Below, one piece after another: positions 16,818-25,287 of a stretch of 64,000 bases of DNA. Position 1 is the stretch's first letter. Each line of letters starts with the position of its first letter. The notes beneath the pieces are model-generated. The model had not been told where the DNA came from. It saw only the letters and a program-made list of their open reading frames with translations, and ran no database searches. The DNA is taken from positions 343,501 to 407,500 of the forward strand of contig JARLHI010000057.1 of assembly GCA_031292355.1 (NCBI GenBank), given 5' to 3'. The DNA comes from Candidatus Obscuribacterales bacterium (GTDB lineage Bacteria > Cyanobacteriota > Vampirovibrionia > Obscuribacterales > Obscuribacteraceae). The position numbers were made by a program, and so were the translations under genes.

Positions 16818-18632
16818 TCAAGATAGCGGAGCTGTGTTATTTAACCAAACAAAACACCCGTGCCTATTTCGATATCCCCAACGTCCCATCGCAGGGAAGT
16901 AATGCGCATTGTACATAACCAGCTGGTTGACAGTCTCTGGAACTGGACCAGCTGGACTGGGCGCCAGTATTCGGATTGGCTCAACAACCTGCACTGTGAT
17001 TGGCATCGTATATTCGGCCGGAGGCGGCACAGAGTCCCATTCCATCTGTCCTGGCTGCCGCCACATATTCATCATGGGGTTGTACACCCAGGGCGTCGGG
17101 ACGAAACCTGGAGGATAGATGAATCCTGCAGGTGGCGGACCATAATAGTGCGGCCATCCATACCGCAGCCAATTTAAACCGTTGAGGATCGATCCAATTG
17201 TGAATCCATTTGACCATCCCCATCCTGGACCGGGTTGCCAGAAACCACCTCCGCCTCCCCAGCCACCGCCGGCGCCACCACCACCGCCCCACCACGAAGG
17301 GTAATTCGATTGAGGCACATTGCTGACGTATGTATTTCCGGAATTGATTGTTACTGGTTGACCGCCAAGGCTCGCTGGAGTGTTGTTTAAATAGCTCGAT
17401 GTTTGGGCGGCTGCCGCTTGCTGGTATCCGGATGGTGCTTGCGACATTGGCACCGGATACAAATTGTTTTGCATGTTCTGATAAGCGTTTCCGGCTTGAG
17501 CCTGTTGCGCGGCGCTAACCTGCCCTTGCAGTGCCGGAGCGGGAGCCGCATTTTGAAATGGTGCAGGATTGCCGTGGAAGGGTGGCGGGTTCATCGGTCG
17601 CTTGTCGTTACTAATCTGTCTAGATAGTCCATTCTCTTCACGATTCAGTTGGCGATATTCCTGCCCCGTTAGATGACCACCGTTGCGAGCGGCATCTATT
17701 TGTTCTTGTCGCTGAATTGATTTATCCTCAGATTTCAGCTGTCCGTAGTGTCCGCTCAAGTTGCCTTTATCGCTATTGATCTGGTTGTTCAGATTGGCAT
17801 CTCGACCTAAAACTTCCGAGCGTCCTGAGTGATTCATTTGAAATTGAGCATCGCCTGCGCCTTGATTGTCGCGGCTAGTTTGTCTTGAAAGTCCATTTTC
17901 TTCGCCATTAAGTTGACGATATTCTTGCCCCGTTAAATGTCCGCCGTTGCGTGCTGCATCGACTTGCTCTTGATGACGAATGGAATTATCTTCAGATTTT
18001 AGTTGACCATAATGCCCGCTTAAGTCGCCTTTATCTTGATTTAAATCGCGATTGAGGTTGGCATCTCTTCCAAGAACTTCCGCTCTACCCGGATGCTCTT
18101 GCTTAAAGGATTCTTGCTTTTGGACCGCCTGTTGTTGCTGGTGTTCTTGTGCCTGCTGTTGTTGTCGTTGCTGCGCGGCTTGTTGTTGATGTTCTTGTTC
18201 TTGTTGTCGTCGTTGCTGCGCGGCTTGTTGCTGGCGCTCTTGCGCTTGCTGTTGTCGTTGCTGCGCGGCTTGTTGCTGGTGTTCTTGCGCTTGATGTTGT
18301 CGCTGCTGCGCAGCTTGTTGTTGTCGCTGCTGCGCAGCTTGTTGCTGTCGTTGCTGGGCCGCTTGTTGCTGGCGTTGTTGTGCTTGATGCTGTCGTTGTT
18401 GTTGTTGTTGTTGTTGTTGTGCTGCGTGTTGTTGCTGCTGTTGCCTTGCTTGCGCCGCGCGTTGGGCTGCCGCTTGAGCCGCCGCATTTGGGGCGGCCCA
18501 TGCTGCCGAAGATTGATTTTGCAAATCTGAAATTTCTACTAAACCAACCGTATAGGCTAATAAGGAAGCGATTGAAAAATTGAGAATAAGCCGATTGTAC
18601 GAGACACCGTTTTCTTGCCTGCCACCTTTCAT
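16818..18632 (-). CDS. Secreted Gln-rich protein with two HPxRAEV units and a Gly/Trp-rich tail
   Basis: The 604-residue product is built of blocks: a hydrophobic export segment (about 15-35), a Gln/Ala/Arg-rich stretch (about 50-170) with near-heptad AAQQRQQ repeats, two related units starting HPGRAEVLGRD (180) and HSGRSEVLGRD (268), a Pro/Gln-rich linker, a Gly/Trp patch (449-473), and a C-terminal domain rich in Pro, Trp and Tyr ending near GCFVWLNN. The units match the small protein at 9172-9522. The function is unknown; a surface or extracellular role is inferred from the export signal and composition. The start has AGGTG eleven bases upstream. Confidence 0.75.
   Translation of the reverse strand: MKGGRQENGVSYNRLILNFSIASLLAYTVGLVEISDLQNQSSAAWAAPNAAAQAAAQRAAQARQQQQQHAAQQQQQQQQRQHQAQQRQQQAAQQRQQQAAQQRQQQAAQQRQHQAQEHQQQAAQQRQQQAQERQQQAAQQRRQQEQEHQQQAAQQRQQQQAQEHQQQQAVQKQESFKQEHPGRAEVLGRDANLNRDLNQDKGDLSGHYGQLKSEDNSIRHQEQVDAARNGGHLTGQEYRQLNGEENGLSRQTSRDNQGAGDAQFQMNHSGRSEVLGRDANLNNQINSDKGNLSGHYGQLKSEDKSIQRQEQIDAARNGGHLTGQEYRQLNREENGLSRQISNDKRPMNPPPFHGNPAPFQNAAPAPALQGQVSAAQQAQAGNAYQNMQNNLYPVPMSQAPSGYQQAAAAQTSSYLNNTPASLGGQPVTINSGNTYVSNVPQSNYPSWWGGGGGAGGGWGGGGGFWQPGPGWGWSNGFTIGSILNGLNWLRYGWPHYYGPPPAGFIYPPGFVPTPWVYNPMMNMWRQPGQMEWDSVPPPAEYTMPITVQVVEPIRILAPSPAGPVPETVNQLVMYNAHYFPAMGRWGYRNRHGCFVWLNNTAPLS
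17607..17831 (-). repeat. HPxRAEV unit 2 within the Gln-rich protein
   Basis: Residues about 268-342 form the second copy. It shares SEVLGRDANLN, SGHYGQLKSED, SIQRQEQ and NGGHLTGQEYRQLN with unit 1. The first His-Pro has become His-Ser in this copy. Confidence 0.75.
17868..18095 (-). repeat. HPxRAEV unit 1 within the Gln-rich protein
   Basis: Residues about 180-255 carry HPGRAEVLGRDANLN, SGHYGQLKSED, SIRHQEQ and NGGHLTGQEYRQLN. They are clearly homologous to unit 2 and to the 9172-9522 protein, pointing to a duplication within this gene. Confidence 0.75.
18130..18470 (-). repeat. CAG/CAA-rich tandem repeat encoding the Gln-rich segment
   Basis: About 340 bases consist of imperfect repeats built from CAA and CAG codons with Ala, Arg and His interruptions. 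The low complexity keeps several other frames open on both strands, but only the Gln frame is linked to a signal peptide and conserved domains. The array may vary in length between strains. Confidence 0.8.
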
Positions 18633-18881
18633 ATAAATGCACCTGTAGCTGGGGACAACTTAGCCTATAAGGTAATCTGCTTTCGTGGCTAAGTCGTGAA
18701 ACTGATGAGAATATAAGACGATGTGAAGTTTTTTTAAATTGCTGAAGACTTATCAGGTCTCTTTCACTCGAACATATTTTACTGATTCTCAAAATCAAGG
18801 TACTGACGACTCAGAGAGTCAGTCGGAATTTCGAGATTAGGCTAAAATGAAGCGAATTCGTCAATTTACCTGGAAGTTAGC

Positions 18882-19805
18882 ATGGTTATTCAAGTTTCTA
18901 GTCTCAATGTTTTTCCCATAAAATCATGCGCAGGCACTGCCGTAAACAGCGCAACTGCGACAGATCACGGTTTCACATTCGATCGAACCTGGCTGATAGT
19001 AGACGAACAAAATAACTTTCTAACGCAACGCGAATTACCGAGAATGGCGTTGATAAAGCCACGCATTTTCAGTCGACGCACGGGCAATAATCTACTAGAC
19101 ACTGACGAGACCGCAACCTGGAAGGCGCCTGCACAAATTGCTTGTGCGTCTCCAGATTTTGATTTAGCAATCGCGAATCATCCATATCAACAATTTGTCA
19201 TGTCTCTTGAGGCACCAGATATGGAGCCATATTCGGCTCCTTTTAATCCCTACGGTGATCGACTGGACGTAGTTGTGTGGGGCGATACCTGTCAAGCAAT
19301 CGACGAAGGCGATGAAGCAGCTTTATGGCTCAGTCGCTTCTTAGAAAAGAGGTGCAGGCTTGTTCGCTTTGCCGACAATTCGCTGCGCAAAGTCGATCCC
19401 GCATATGCAGTCAATGAGAATAACACTGTCAATTTCGCCGATGGATATCCGTTCCTATTGATTTCGGAAGCATCACTTGCCGATTTAAATTCTCGCCTCG
19501 ACAATGAAGTGCCTATGAATCGCTTTCGTCCAAACATCGTCGTTTCTGGTTGCGATGCCTTCGCCGAAGATACATGGAAAAAAATTCGCATTGACTCCGT
19601 CGAATTCAATTTCGTCAAACCATGTTCGCGCTGTGTAATCACTACCAACGATCAATCCACAGGTGCATTTACAGACCAGCCTCTGCGAATGCTTTCTACT
19701 TTTCGACTGCAAAACAAAAAAATTATATTCGGGCAAAACATAATTGCTTCAGGGCCAGGTTCTATTAGGCTGGGAACGAAGCTAGAGATTTTGGAATATA
19801 ATTGA
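18882..19805 (+). CDS. MOSC-domain protein (YcbX/mARC-like)
   Basis: The N-terminal beta-barrel begins VSSLNVFPIKSCAGTAV and continues FDRTWLIVDE and TQRELPRMALI, as in the MOSC_N domain. The MOSC domain follows, with FRPNIVVSG and KPCSRCVITTND, whose Cys is the expected molybdenum ligand. The family binds molybdenum cofactor and reduces N-hydroxylated compounds. Length (307 residues) is normal for the form without a ferredoxin domain. The class II aldolase gene starts 30 bases after the stop. Confidence 0.88.
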   Translation: MVIQVSSLNVFPIKSCAGTAVNSATATDHGFTFDRTWLIVDEQNNFLTQRELPRMALIKPRIFSRRTGNNLLDTDETATWKAPAQIACASPDFDLAIANHPYQQFVMSLEAPDMEPYSAPFNPYGDRLDVVVWGDTCQAIDEGDEAALWLSRFLEKRCRLVRFADNSLRKVDPAYAVNENNTVNFADGYPFLLISEASLADLNSRLDNEVPMNRFRPNIVVSGCDAFAEDTWKKIRIDSVEFNFVKPCSRCVITTNDQSTGAFTDQPLRMLSTFRLQNKKIIFGQNIIASGPGSIRLGTKLEILEYN

Positions 19806-19835
19806 AACCATATTCTCTACTGAGGGTGCAAAGTC

Positions 19836-20627
19836 ATGACGCTTACGCAAGGTTCAGTCCAAAGTACTGATGCCCAGTCCCAGAGTATGCAAGAAAGGGT
19901 CTCACCTGAAGAATGGCAAACTCGAATCGATCTGGCAGCAGCCTATCGCCTGGTCCATCACTTTCACTGGGATGATTTGATCTTTACGCACATTTCGGCT
20001 CGCGTGCCCGGCCCAGAACATCACTTTTTAATTAACCCTTTTGGTTTGATGTTCGACGAAATTACTGCATCCAGCCTTGTCAAAATCGATCTCAATGGCA
20101 ACATTATTGAACCTGGTGCTTATTTTGTGAACAAAGCCGGTTTCACTATTCACAGCGCCGTGCACTCAGCTCGCGAAGATGCAAAATGCGTAATGCATTT
20201 GCATTCTATTGCTGGGACAGCTGTCTCGACGCAGGAGCAGGGATTGCTGCCCATTCATCAGACAGCCATGCTGCTCAACGGTCAAATTGCCTATCACGAC
20301 TATGAAGGCGTTGCCTTCAACCTCGACGAGCGTCCACGGCTGGTATCAGATCTTGGCAATAAATCGGTGATGATTCTGCGCAATCATGGCACTCTCACTG
20401 TAGGTCCATCGGTGGCGTCGGCGTTTATCAGCATGTATTTTTTAGAGCGAGCATGCGCTATTCAAATAGCGGCATCAGCGCCTGGCGTAAAGCTAATTGA
20501 ACCGATGGGGCCAGTGCAAAAGCTCGTCGAACAGCAAGCGGGGATGGAACGCGCTGGAGCAGAAAAACTGGTGTGGCCGACCCTGATTAGGATGCTCGAT
20601 CGCAAAGATCCGTCTTATAAGCTATAG
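19836..20627 (+). CDS. Class II aldolase/adducin-family protein
   Basis: The 263-residue protein shows the family's metal site: HLHSIAGTAVS supplies an HxH pair and RNHGTLTVG a third His. THISARVPG and FLINPFGLMFDEITASSLVKID are the usual N-terminal elements. Members include fuculose- and ribulose-phosphate aldolases and adducin-like proteins without a known reaction; the substrate is not deducible. It converges with the beta-oxidation operon. Confidence 0.88.
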   Translation: MTLTQGSVQSTDAQSQSMQERVSPEEWQTRIDLAAAYRLVHHFHWDDLIFTHISARVPGPEHHFLINPFGLMFDEITASSLVKIDLNGNIIEPGAYFVNKAGFTIHSAVHSAREDAKCVMHLHSIAGTAVSTQEQGLLPIHQTAMLLNGQIAYHDYEGVAFNLDERPRLVSDLGNKSVMILRNHGTLTVGPSVASAFISMYFLERACAIQIAASAPGVKLIEPMGPVQKLVEQQAGMERAGAEKLVWPTLIRMLDRKDPSYKL

Positions 20628-20651
20628 CAAACTCTAAGCGTTTTTTTGCGC

Positions 20652-21416
20652 TCAAAATTTACCGTGACGCCAATTCTTTGCCTCACTAAAGGCAATGGCG
20701 CCATCGATTGCATCATGCGAACGCAGTGATTCCATGCCGCGATTGATCTCGTTTTCAATTGCTTGCTCGTCGCTCAAACTCCACTGTTCATAGACCGACA
20801 GACGATCCTGGCGCATACATGTTTGAGGGAAAGAGGCGATTTCACGAGCCAGTTGCATGGACGACGATAGCGCTTCTCCGGGCTCAACCAGCCGATTAAC
20901 GAGACCTATTTCGAAGGCTTCTTTTGCTGCGACGCTTCGACCAGTGAGGATTAAATCCATCGCTCGACTCTGTCCAATTAAGCGAGGCAAGCGAATCGTG
21001 CCCAAATCAATCAAAGGCACACCAAGGCGTCTACAAAAAACACCAAAAATGGCGGCCGATGAAGCAACCCGCAAATCAGCCCAAAGAGCAAGTTCCAGCC
21101 CACCAGCCACGCAGTAACCTTCAATTGCGGCAATCACAGGCTTAGAAAGCCGCATCCGAGTTGGTCCCATTGGACCGTTTCCTGATGCAGAAATCGTATT
21201 GCCGTGTCCTTCAGCAAATGCTTTTAAATCTGCGCCGGCACAAAAATTCTTCTCTGCTCCAGTTAAAATCGCAACTTTCAAAAAGGTGTCTTGCTCGAAT
21301 AAACTAAACGCATGCACCAATTCTTCGGCCGTTTCACGGTCAACGGCATTACGTCTGCTGGGTCGATCAATGGTGACAACGGCAATGTCATCGAATTTTT
21401 CGAATTTTACTTGCAC
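20652..21416 (-). CDS. Enoyl-CoA hydratase/isomerase (crotonase family)
   Basis: A single crotonase domain of about 255 residues starts VKFEKFDDIAVVTIDRPSRRNAVD. It includes the oxyanion-hole segment GAEKNFCAGADLKAF and AIEGYCVAGGLELALWADLR. It probably hydrates or isomerises enoyl-CoA thioesters in beta-oxidation. GTG at 21416 gives the canonical N-terminus and has GGTGA four bases upstream; an in-frame ATG at 21455 would overlap the thioesterase gene. It is the last gene of the operon. The active-site Glu pair is not obvious, so isomerase or hydrolase chemistry cannot be excluded. Confidence 0.88.
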   Translation of the reverse strand: MQVKFEKFDDIAVVTIDRPSRRNAVDRETAEELVHAFSLFEQDTFLKVAILTGAEKNFCAGADLKAFAEGHGNTISASGNGPMGPTRMRLSKPVIAAIEGYCVAGGLELALWADLRVASSAAIFGVFCRRLGVPLIDLGTIRLPRLIGQSRAMDLILTGRSVAAKEAFEIGLVNRLVEPGEALSSSMQLAREIASFPQTCMRQDRLSVYEQWSLSDEQAIENEINRGMESLRSHDAIDGAIAFSEAKNWRHGKF

Positions 21417-21438
21417 AAATTCACCCGGAAAACATCTT

Positions 21439-21891
21439 CTATTTTTTGGTGTCATTCATTCGAATATGCCAGCGCACAGTGCACTCAGTCGAGATCGTGC
21501 CGTTTGAGTCAGCAAGGGTCACTTGCACTGCCACTTTTGCTTTATCTTGGGTAAAGAGCGCGTCCCTTGTAGCTTTCACATCTTCAGTAGAAACACTGGC
21601 GTCAGCGGTGCAATCTCCATGTGCTGGCGCACGATAGGCAATATCTGCTCCAAGGGCAAGCGGTGTGCATTGATCCAACAAATCAGCTAATGCTGCCATC
21701 AAAGCCACGCCACTGGCGGCTTCGATGACAGCAAATTGAGCAGCAGCATGCATGGTACCGACATGATTAGCGAGCGATTCTTTGAAAGGCAATTTGCATT
21801 TAGCTCGCCCTGATTCAAAGCTGATCACCTGAATACCAAGTTCGGCATTGAAAGGAATTGCTTCAACCAGTTTTTTTACTTGCTCGCTCAT
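21439..21891 (-). CDS. Hotdog-fold thioesterase (PaaI/DUF4442-like)
   Basis: The 150-residue hotdog protein has GRAKCKLPFKESLANHVGTMHAAAQFAVIEAASGVALMAAL, the helix and loop that form the acyl-CoA site in PaaI/DUF4442 thioesterases. It may release CoA from dead-end intermediates of beta-oxidation. The start has TTGGAG upstream. It lies 16 bases after the thiolase stop, within the same transcript. Confidence 0.82.
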   Translation of the reverse strand: MSEQVKKLVEAIPFNAELGIQVISFESGRAKCKLPFKESLANHVGTMHAAAQFAVIEAASGVALMAALADLLDQCTPLALGADIAYRAPAHGDCTADASVSTEDVKATRDALFTQDKAKVAVQVTLADSNGTISTECTVRWHIRMNDTKK

Positions 21892-21907
21892 CGCGTCTAC
21901 TCCAAGA

Positions 21908-23089
21908 TCAGGCTATTTCAAACAATCCTGCGGCACCCATGCCACCACCGATGCACATCGTTACTACTACGTATTTGACACCACGACGCTTTCCTTCAAT
22001 GAGCGCGTGACCGACCAGACGGGAACCACTCATGCCATATGGGTGACCAATGGAGACAGCACCACCATCGACGTTTAAGCGCTCGTTTGGAATACCGAGC
22101 TTGTCACGACAATAAACAACCTGCACGGCAAATGCTTCATTCAATTCCCACAAACCGATATCGTCCATTTTCAGACCATGCTGTTTAAGCAATTTCGGTA
22201 TTGCAAACACTGGACCGATTCCCATTTCATCGGGTTCAAGTCCGACAATCGTCATGCCTCGATAAATACCCAAGGGTTGCAGACCACGTTGTTGTGCAAT
22301 CTTGCTTTCCATCAGCACGCAAGCGGAAGCACCATCAGACAATTGACTAGCATTACCCGCGGTAATAAATTTGTCTTCGCCGCGCACAGGTTTTAGCTTC
22401 AGTAAATCTTCAAGAGTGGTCGACGGACGATTACCTTCGTCTTTGGCCAAAGTCATTTCTTCTTTTGTGATTTCGCCAGTGTCTTTGTTTTGCACCAGTT
22501 TGACACTCGCCAGCGGCACTATTTCGGCATCGAATCGGCCTTCTTTTTGAGCTGCAGCAGTGCGCTGTTGACTCTGCACAGAATATTCATCTTGCTGCTC
22601 ACGCGAAACGTTGTAACGCTTCGCGACAATGTCGGCTGTGTCAATCATCGGCATCCATAACTCTGGTTTATGAGCAAGCAACCAGTCTTCAGTGAGACGA
22701 TACTTATTGAGGTGGTCCTGAACCAGGCTGATTGATTCGACGCCGCCGCCAATTGCCACATCCACTCCATCCACGATAATGCGCTGCGCTGCCACGCTTA
22801 TTGCCTGCATTCCGGAACTGCAAAAACGATTAATAGTAGATGCCGCTGTAGTGACAGGAAGACCAGCGCGAACAGCGGATAATCTGGCGATATTGTGCCC
22901 GGTTGCCCCTTCAGGCAAACCGCATCCCAAAATTACATCTTCGATTTCTGCGGGATCAACCTTAGCGCGCTCAACTGCATGCTTGATTGCATGTCCGGCA
23001 AGAACCGCTCCATGAGTGTCGTTGAACGCACCACGCATGGCCTTGCCAATTGGTGTACGGGCGGTCGACACAATAACTGCTTCGCGCAT
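21908..23089 (-). CDS. Acetyl-CoA C-acyltransferase (thiolase)
   Basis: This thiolase cleaves 3-ketoacyl-CoA in the last step of beta-oxidation. The nucleophilic Cys is in INRFCSSGMQAI, the His in GHPYGMSGSRL and the second Cys in CIGGGMGAAGLFE. From the ATG at 23089 it is 393 residues, the normal length. AGGAG lies seven bases upstream, and the start is one base after the stop of the FadB/J-like gene, so the two are translationally linked. Confidence 0.95.
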   Translation of the reverse strand: MREAVIVSTARTPIGKAMRGAFNDTHGAVLAGHAIKHAVERAKVDPAEIEDVILGCGLPEGATGHNIARLSAVRAGLPVTTAASTINRFCSSGMQAISVAAQRIIVDGVDVAIGGGVESISLVQDHLNKYRLTEDWLLAHKPELWMPMIDTADIVAKRYNVSREQQDEYSVQSQQRTAAAQKEGRFDAEIVPLASVKLVQNKDTGEITKEEMTLAKDEGNRPSTTLEDLLKLKPVRGEDKFITAGNASQLSDGASACVLMESKIAQQRGLQPLGIYRGMTIVGLEPDEMGIGPVFAIPKLLKQHGLKMDDIGLWELNEAFAVQVVYCRDKLGIPNERLNVDGGAVSIGHPYGMSGSRLVGHALIEGKRRGVKYVVVTMCIGGGMGAAGLFEIA

Positions 23090-23090
23090 T

Positions 23091-25190
23091 TTATGCTCCT
23101 TTGAAATCAGCAAATTTTTTGTTTTCTCTGGCCAATTTTTCTAAGAGTGGCGCCGGCTTCCAGAAATCGCCGTGCTCCTTTTCTAACTGCAAAAGGTCCT
23201 TATAAACTGTAGATAGGCCGATGGAATCCGCGTAGTGCATCGGCCCACCTCTAAAGGCGGGAAAACCATAGCCATAAATCCAAATCACATCAATATCGGA
23301 CGAGCGAATAGCGATACCTTCCTCAAGGATTTTAGCTCCCTCATTGATTAAGGGATAAACAACTCGCTTCACTATTTCTTCAGCTGAAATCTCGCGTCGG
23401 GTAATACCAAGGCGTTTCGATTCAGCGAGAATCACTTCCTCAACTTCTTTGTCAGGCTGAGGCTTGCGATTGCCAGACTCATATTTGTACCAGCCAGCAC
23501 CAGTTTTTTGACCATGACGTCCTTTTTCCACGATGATATTGCCAAGTTCAGAAAGGCGGTGAGGAAGTGGTCCTCGTGCCTCTCTTTCCTTGCGAATTCG
23601 ATAGCCGATATCATTCCCTGCAAGATCACCGACAGCAAACGGCCCCATGGCAAAACCAAAAGCCGACATTACTTTATCAATCTGCTCGGGCAAGGCACCT
23701 TCTTCCAGGAGTAACTCAGCTTCTCGAAGATAGCCTGCAATCATACGATTGCCGACGAATCCATCACAATTACCAACCAGAACACCAATCTTTTTCATGG
23801 CTTTGCCAATTTGCATGGCAGTGGCAATAGTTTCATCAGAAGTAGCTTTGCCTCGCACAATTTCTAGCAACTTCATCACGTTTGCCGGACTGAAAAAGTG
23901 CATGCCAATCACTCGTTCCGGATTTTTAGCCACAGATGCGATTTCATCGATGTCTAAAGTGGAGGTGTTAGTCGCAAGAATGGTAGTCGGACTGCAAATT
24001 TCACTAAGCTTTTCGAACACACTCTTTTTAATTTTCAAGTCTTCAAAAACTGCTTCGACAACCATATCGACATCTTTCAAACCGTCGTAAGCAGTGGCCG
24101 TCGATAAGGATTGCAATTTCTTGACGCAAGCAGCTTCACTCAGTTTACCTTTTTCGACGCTGCCGGCAAAGACTTTCTCAATATGCTTGCGGCCTCGTTC
24201 AACCAGTTCATCCGTGGTATCAATCAAAATAACAGGTATTTCGGCATTAAGAAAATTTATGGCTATACCACCGCCCATGGTGCCAGCCCCGATTACTGCT
24301 GCTTTCTTGACCGGCACAGGCTTAGCTGTCGGTGATAAGTTAGGAATTCTGGAAACATTCCGTTCAGCAAAAAAGATATGAATTCTGCCTTTGGCTTGAT
24401 CAGACTCAAGCAACTCCATAAATTTCTCGCCTTCAAAAGCCATGCCTGCCGCAAAGTCTTTTGTCGTGGAGGCCTCAATACAATCAATTGCACGATGATG
24501 CGCAAGACCACCGGACTTTTCGGCAGGTGCAGCTCTGCGAGCCTTTTCAATGGCATCGGCATTAGGCTTTACTGACATCGTCGAAACTTTGCGCTTGGGT
24601 GATTTTTCAATTGAACGACTGGCAAAACTAAGAGCACCTTCAAGCAAATCCCCTTCAATAATTTCATCGATGATGCCCATCTCGACTGCCTTTTGGGCAG
24701 CAATGGGCTCACCGCCGCAAATAGTGGCAAGTGCTAACTCGACGCCAACAAGGCGCGGTAGGCGTTGCGTGCCGCCAGCTCCTGGTAAAAGTCCAAGTTT
24801 TATTTCTGGCAATCCGACCATCGTGTTCTGGGTGCTGCAGCGGTAATCGCAAGCAAGACCCAGCTCCAAACCACCGCCAAGCGCGATACCATCGATAGCT
24901 GCAATAAATGTTTTAGTCGAGTTCTCTATAGCCTCAAGCAGGTCCCGCAAATTTTTGGCACCCGGTTTTTGCACTTCAGAAAATGCAGCAATGTCGGCGC
25001 CACCACTGAATTTATCGGACGCGCCCATCAACACGCAGCCTTTGATATCCTTATTTTTTTCGCTATCGACAACCGCCCGTAACAGCTCTTCAATCAAAGC
25101 AGGACTTAGCGCATTGACGGGAGGATTGCTCAGCCGAATCACCGCAAAACCAGCCCGCACAGTACATTCAGCGTAAGATTTGACGCTCAT
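23091..25190 (-). CDS. Bifunctional enoyl-CoA hydratase / 3-hydroxyacyl-CoA dehydrogenase (FadB/FadJ-like)
   Basis: The 699-residue fusion enzyme performs the hydration and NAD-dependent dehydrogenation steps of beta-oxidation. Residues 1-190 are a crotonase domain (GASDKFSGGADIAAF, GIALGGGLELGLACDY). A Rossmann domain begins near 295 with VIGAGTMGGGIAINF. The dehydrogenase active-site His is in GMHFFSPANVMKLLEIV, and NCDGFVGNRM starts the C-terminal helical domain. It heads the operon with thiolase, thioesterase and enoyl-CoA hydratase; CGAGGT precedes the start. Confidence 0.95.
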   Translation of the reverse strand: MSVKSYAECTVRAGFAVIRLSNPPVNALSPALIEELLRAVVDSEKNKDIKGCVLMGASDKFSGGADIAAFSEVQKPGAKNLRDLLEAIENSTKTFIAAIDGIALGGGLELGLACDYRCSTQNTMVGLPEIKLGLLPGAGGTQRLPRLVGVELALATICGGEPIAAQKAVEMGIIDEIIEGDLLEGALSFASRSIEKSPKRKVSTMSVKPNADAIEKARRAAPAEKSGGLAHHRAIDCIEASTTKDFAAGMAFEGEKFMELLESDQAKGRIHIFFAERNVSRIPNLSPTAKPVPVKKAAVIGAGTMGGGIAINFLNAEIPVILIDTTDELVERGRKHIEKVFAGSVEKGKLSEAACVKKLQSLSTATAYDGLKDVDMVVEAVFEDLKIKKSVFEKLSEICSPTTILATNTSTLDIDEIASVAKNPERVIGMHFFSPANVMKLLEIVRGKATSDETIATAMQIGKAMKKIGVLVGNCDGFVGNRMIAGYLREAELLLEEGALPEQIDKVMSAFGFAMGPFAVGDLAGNDIGYRIRKEREARGPLPHRLSELGNIIVEKGRHGQKTGAGWYKYESGNRKPQPDKEVEEVILAESKRLGITRREISAEEIVKRVVYPLINEGAKILEEGIAIRSSDIDVIWIYGYGFPAFRGGPMHYADSIGLSTVYKDLLQLEKEHGDFWKPAPLLEKLARENKKFADFKGA

Positions 25191-25287
25191 TTTGACCTCG
25201 TTAGGCGCGAAAAAAACTATCCTGTTATATCTTGCAGCGGAATAGAACTTACTGCATTAAATACTTCGGTCTTGATTACCAGAAATT

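Noticed and set aside
18041..18798. Long open frames on both strands over the Gln-rich tract, giving Leu-, Val-, Asn- or Thr-rich proteins
   Set aside because: They exist because CAA/CAG repeats lack stops in several frames. None has a sensible signal, ribosome site or recognisable domain; the Gln frame does.
20637..20655. AGCG/CGCT hairpin with a T-run between the aldolase and crotonase genes
   Set aside because: The stem is only four base pairs with the T-run inside the loop; too weak to call a terminator.
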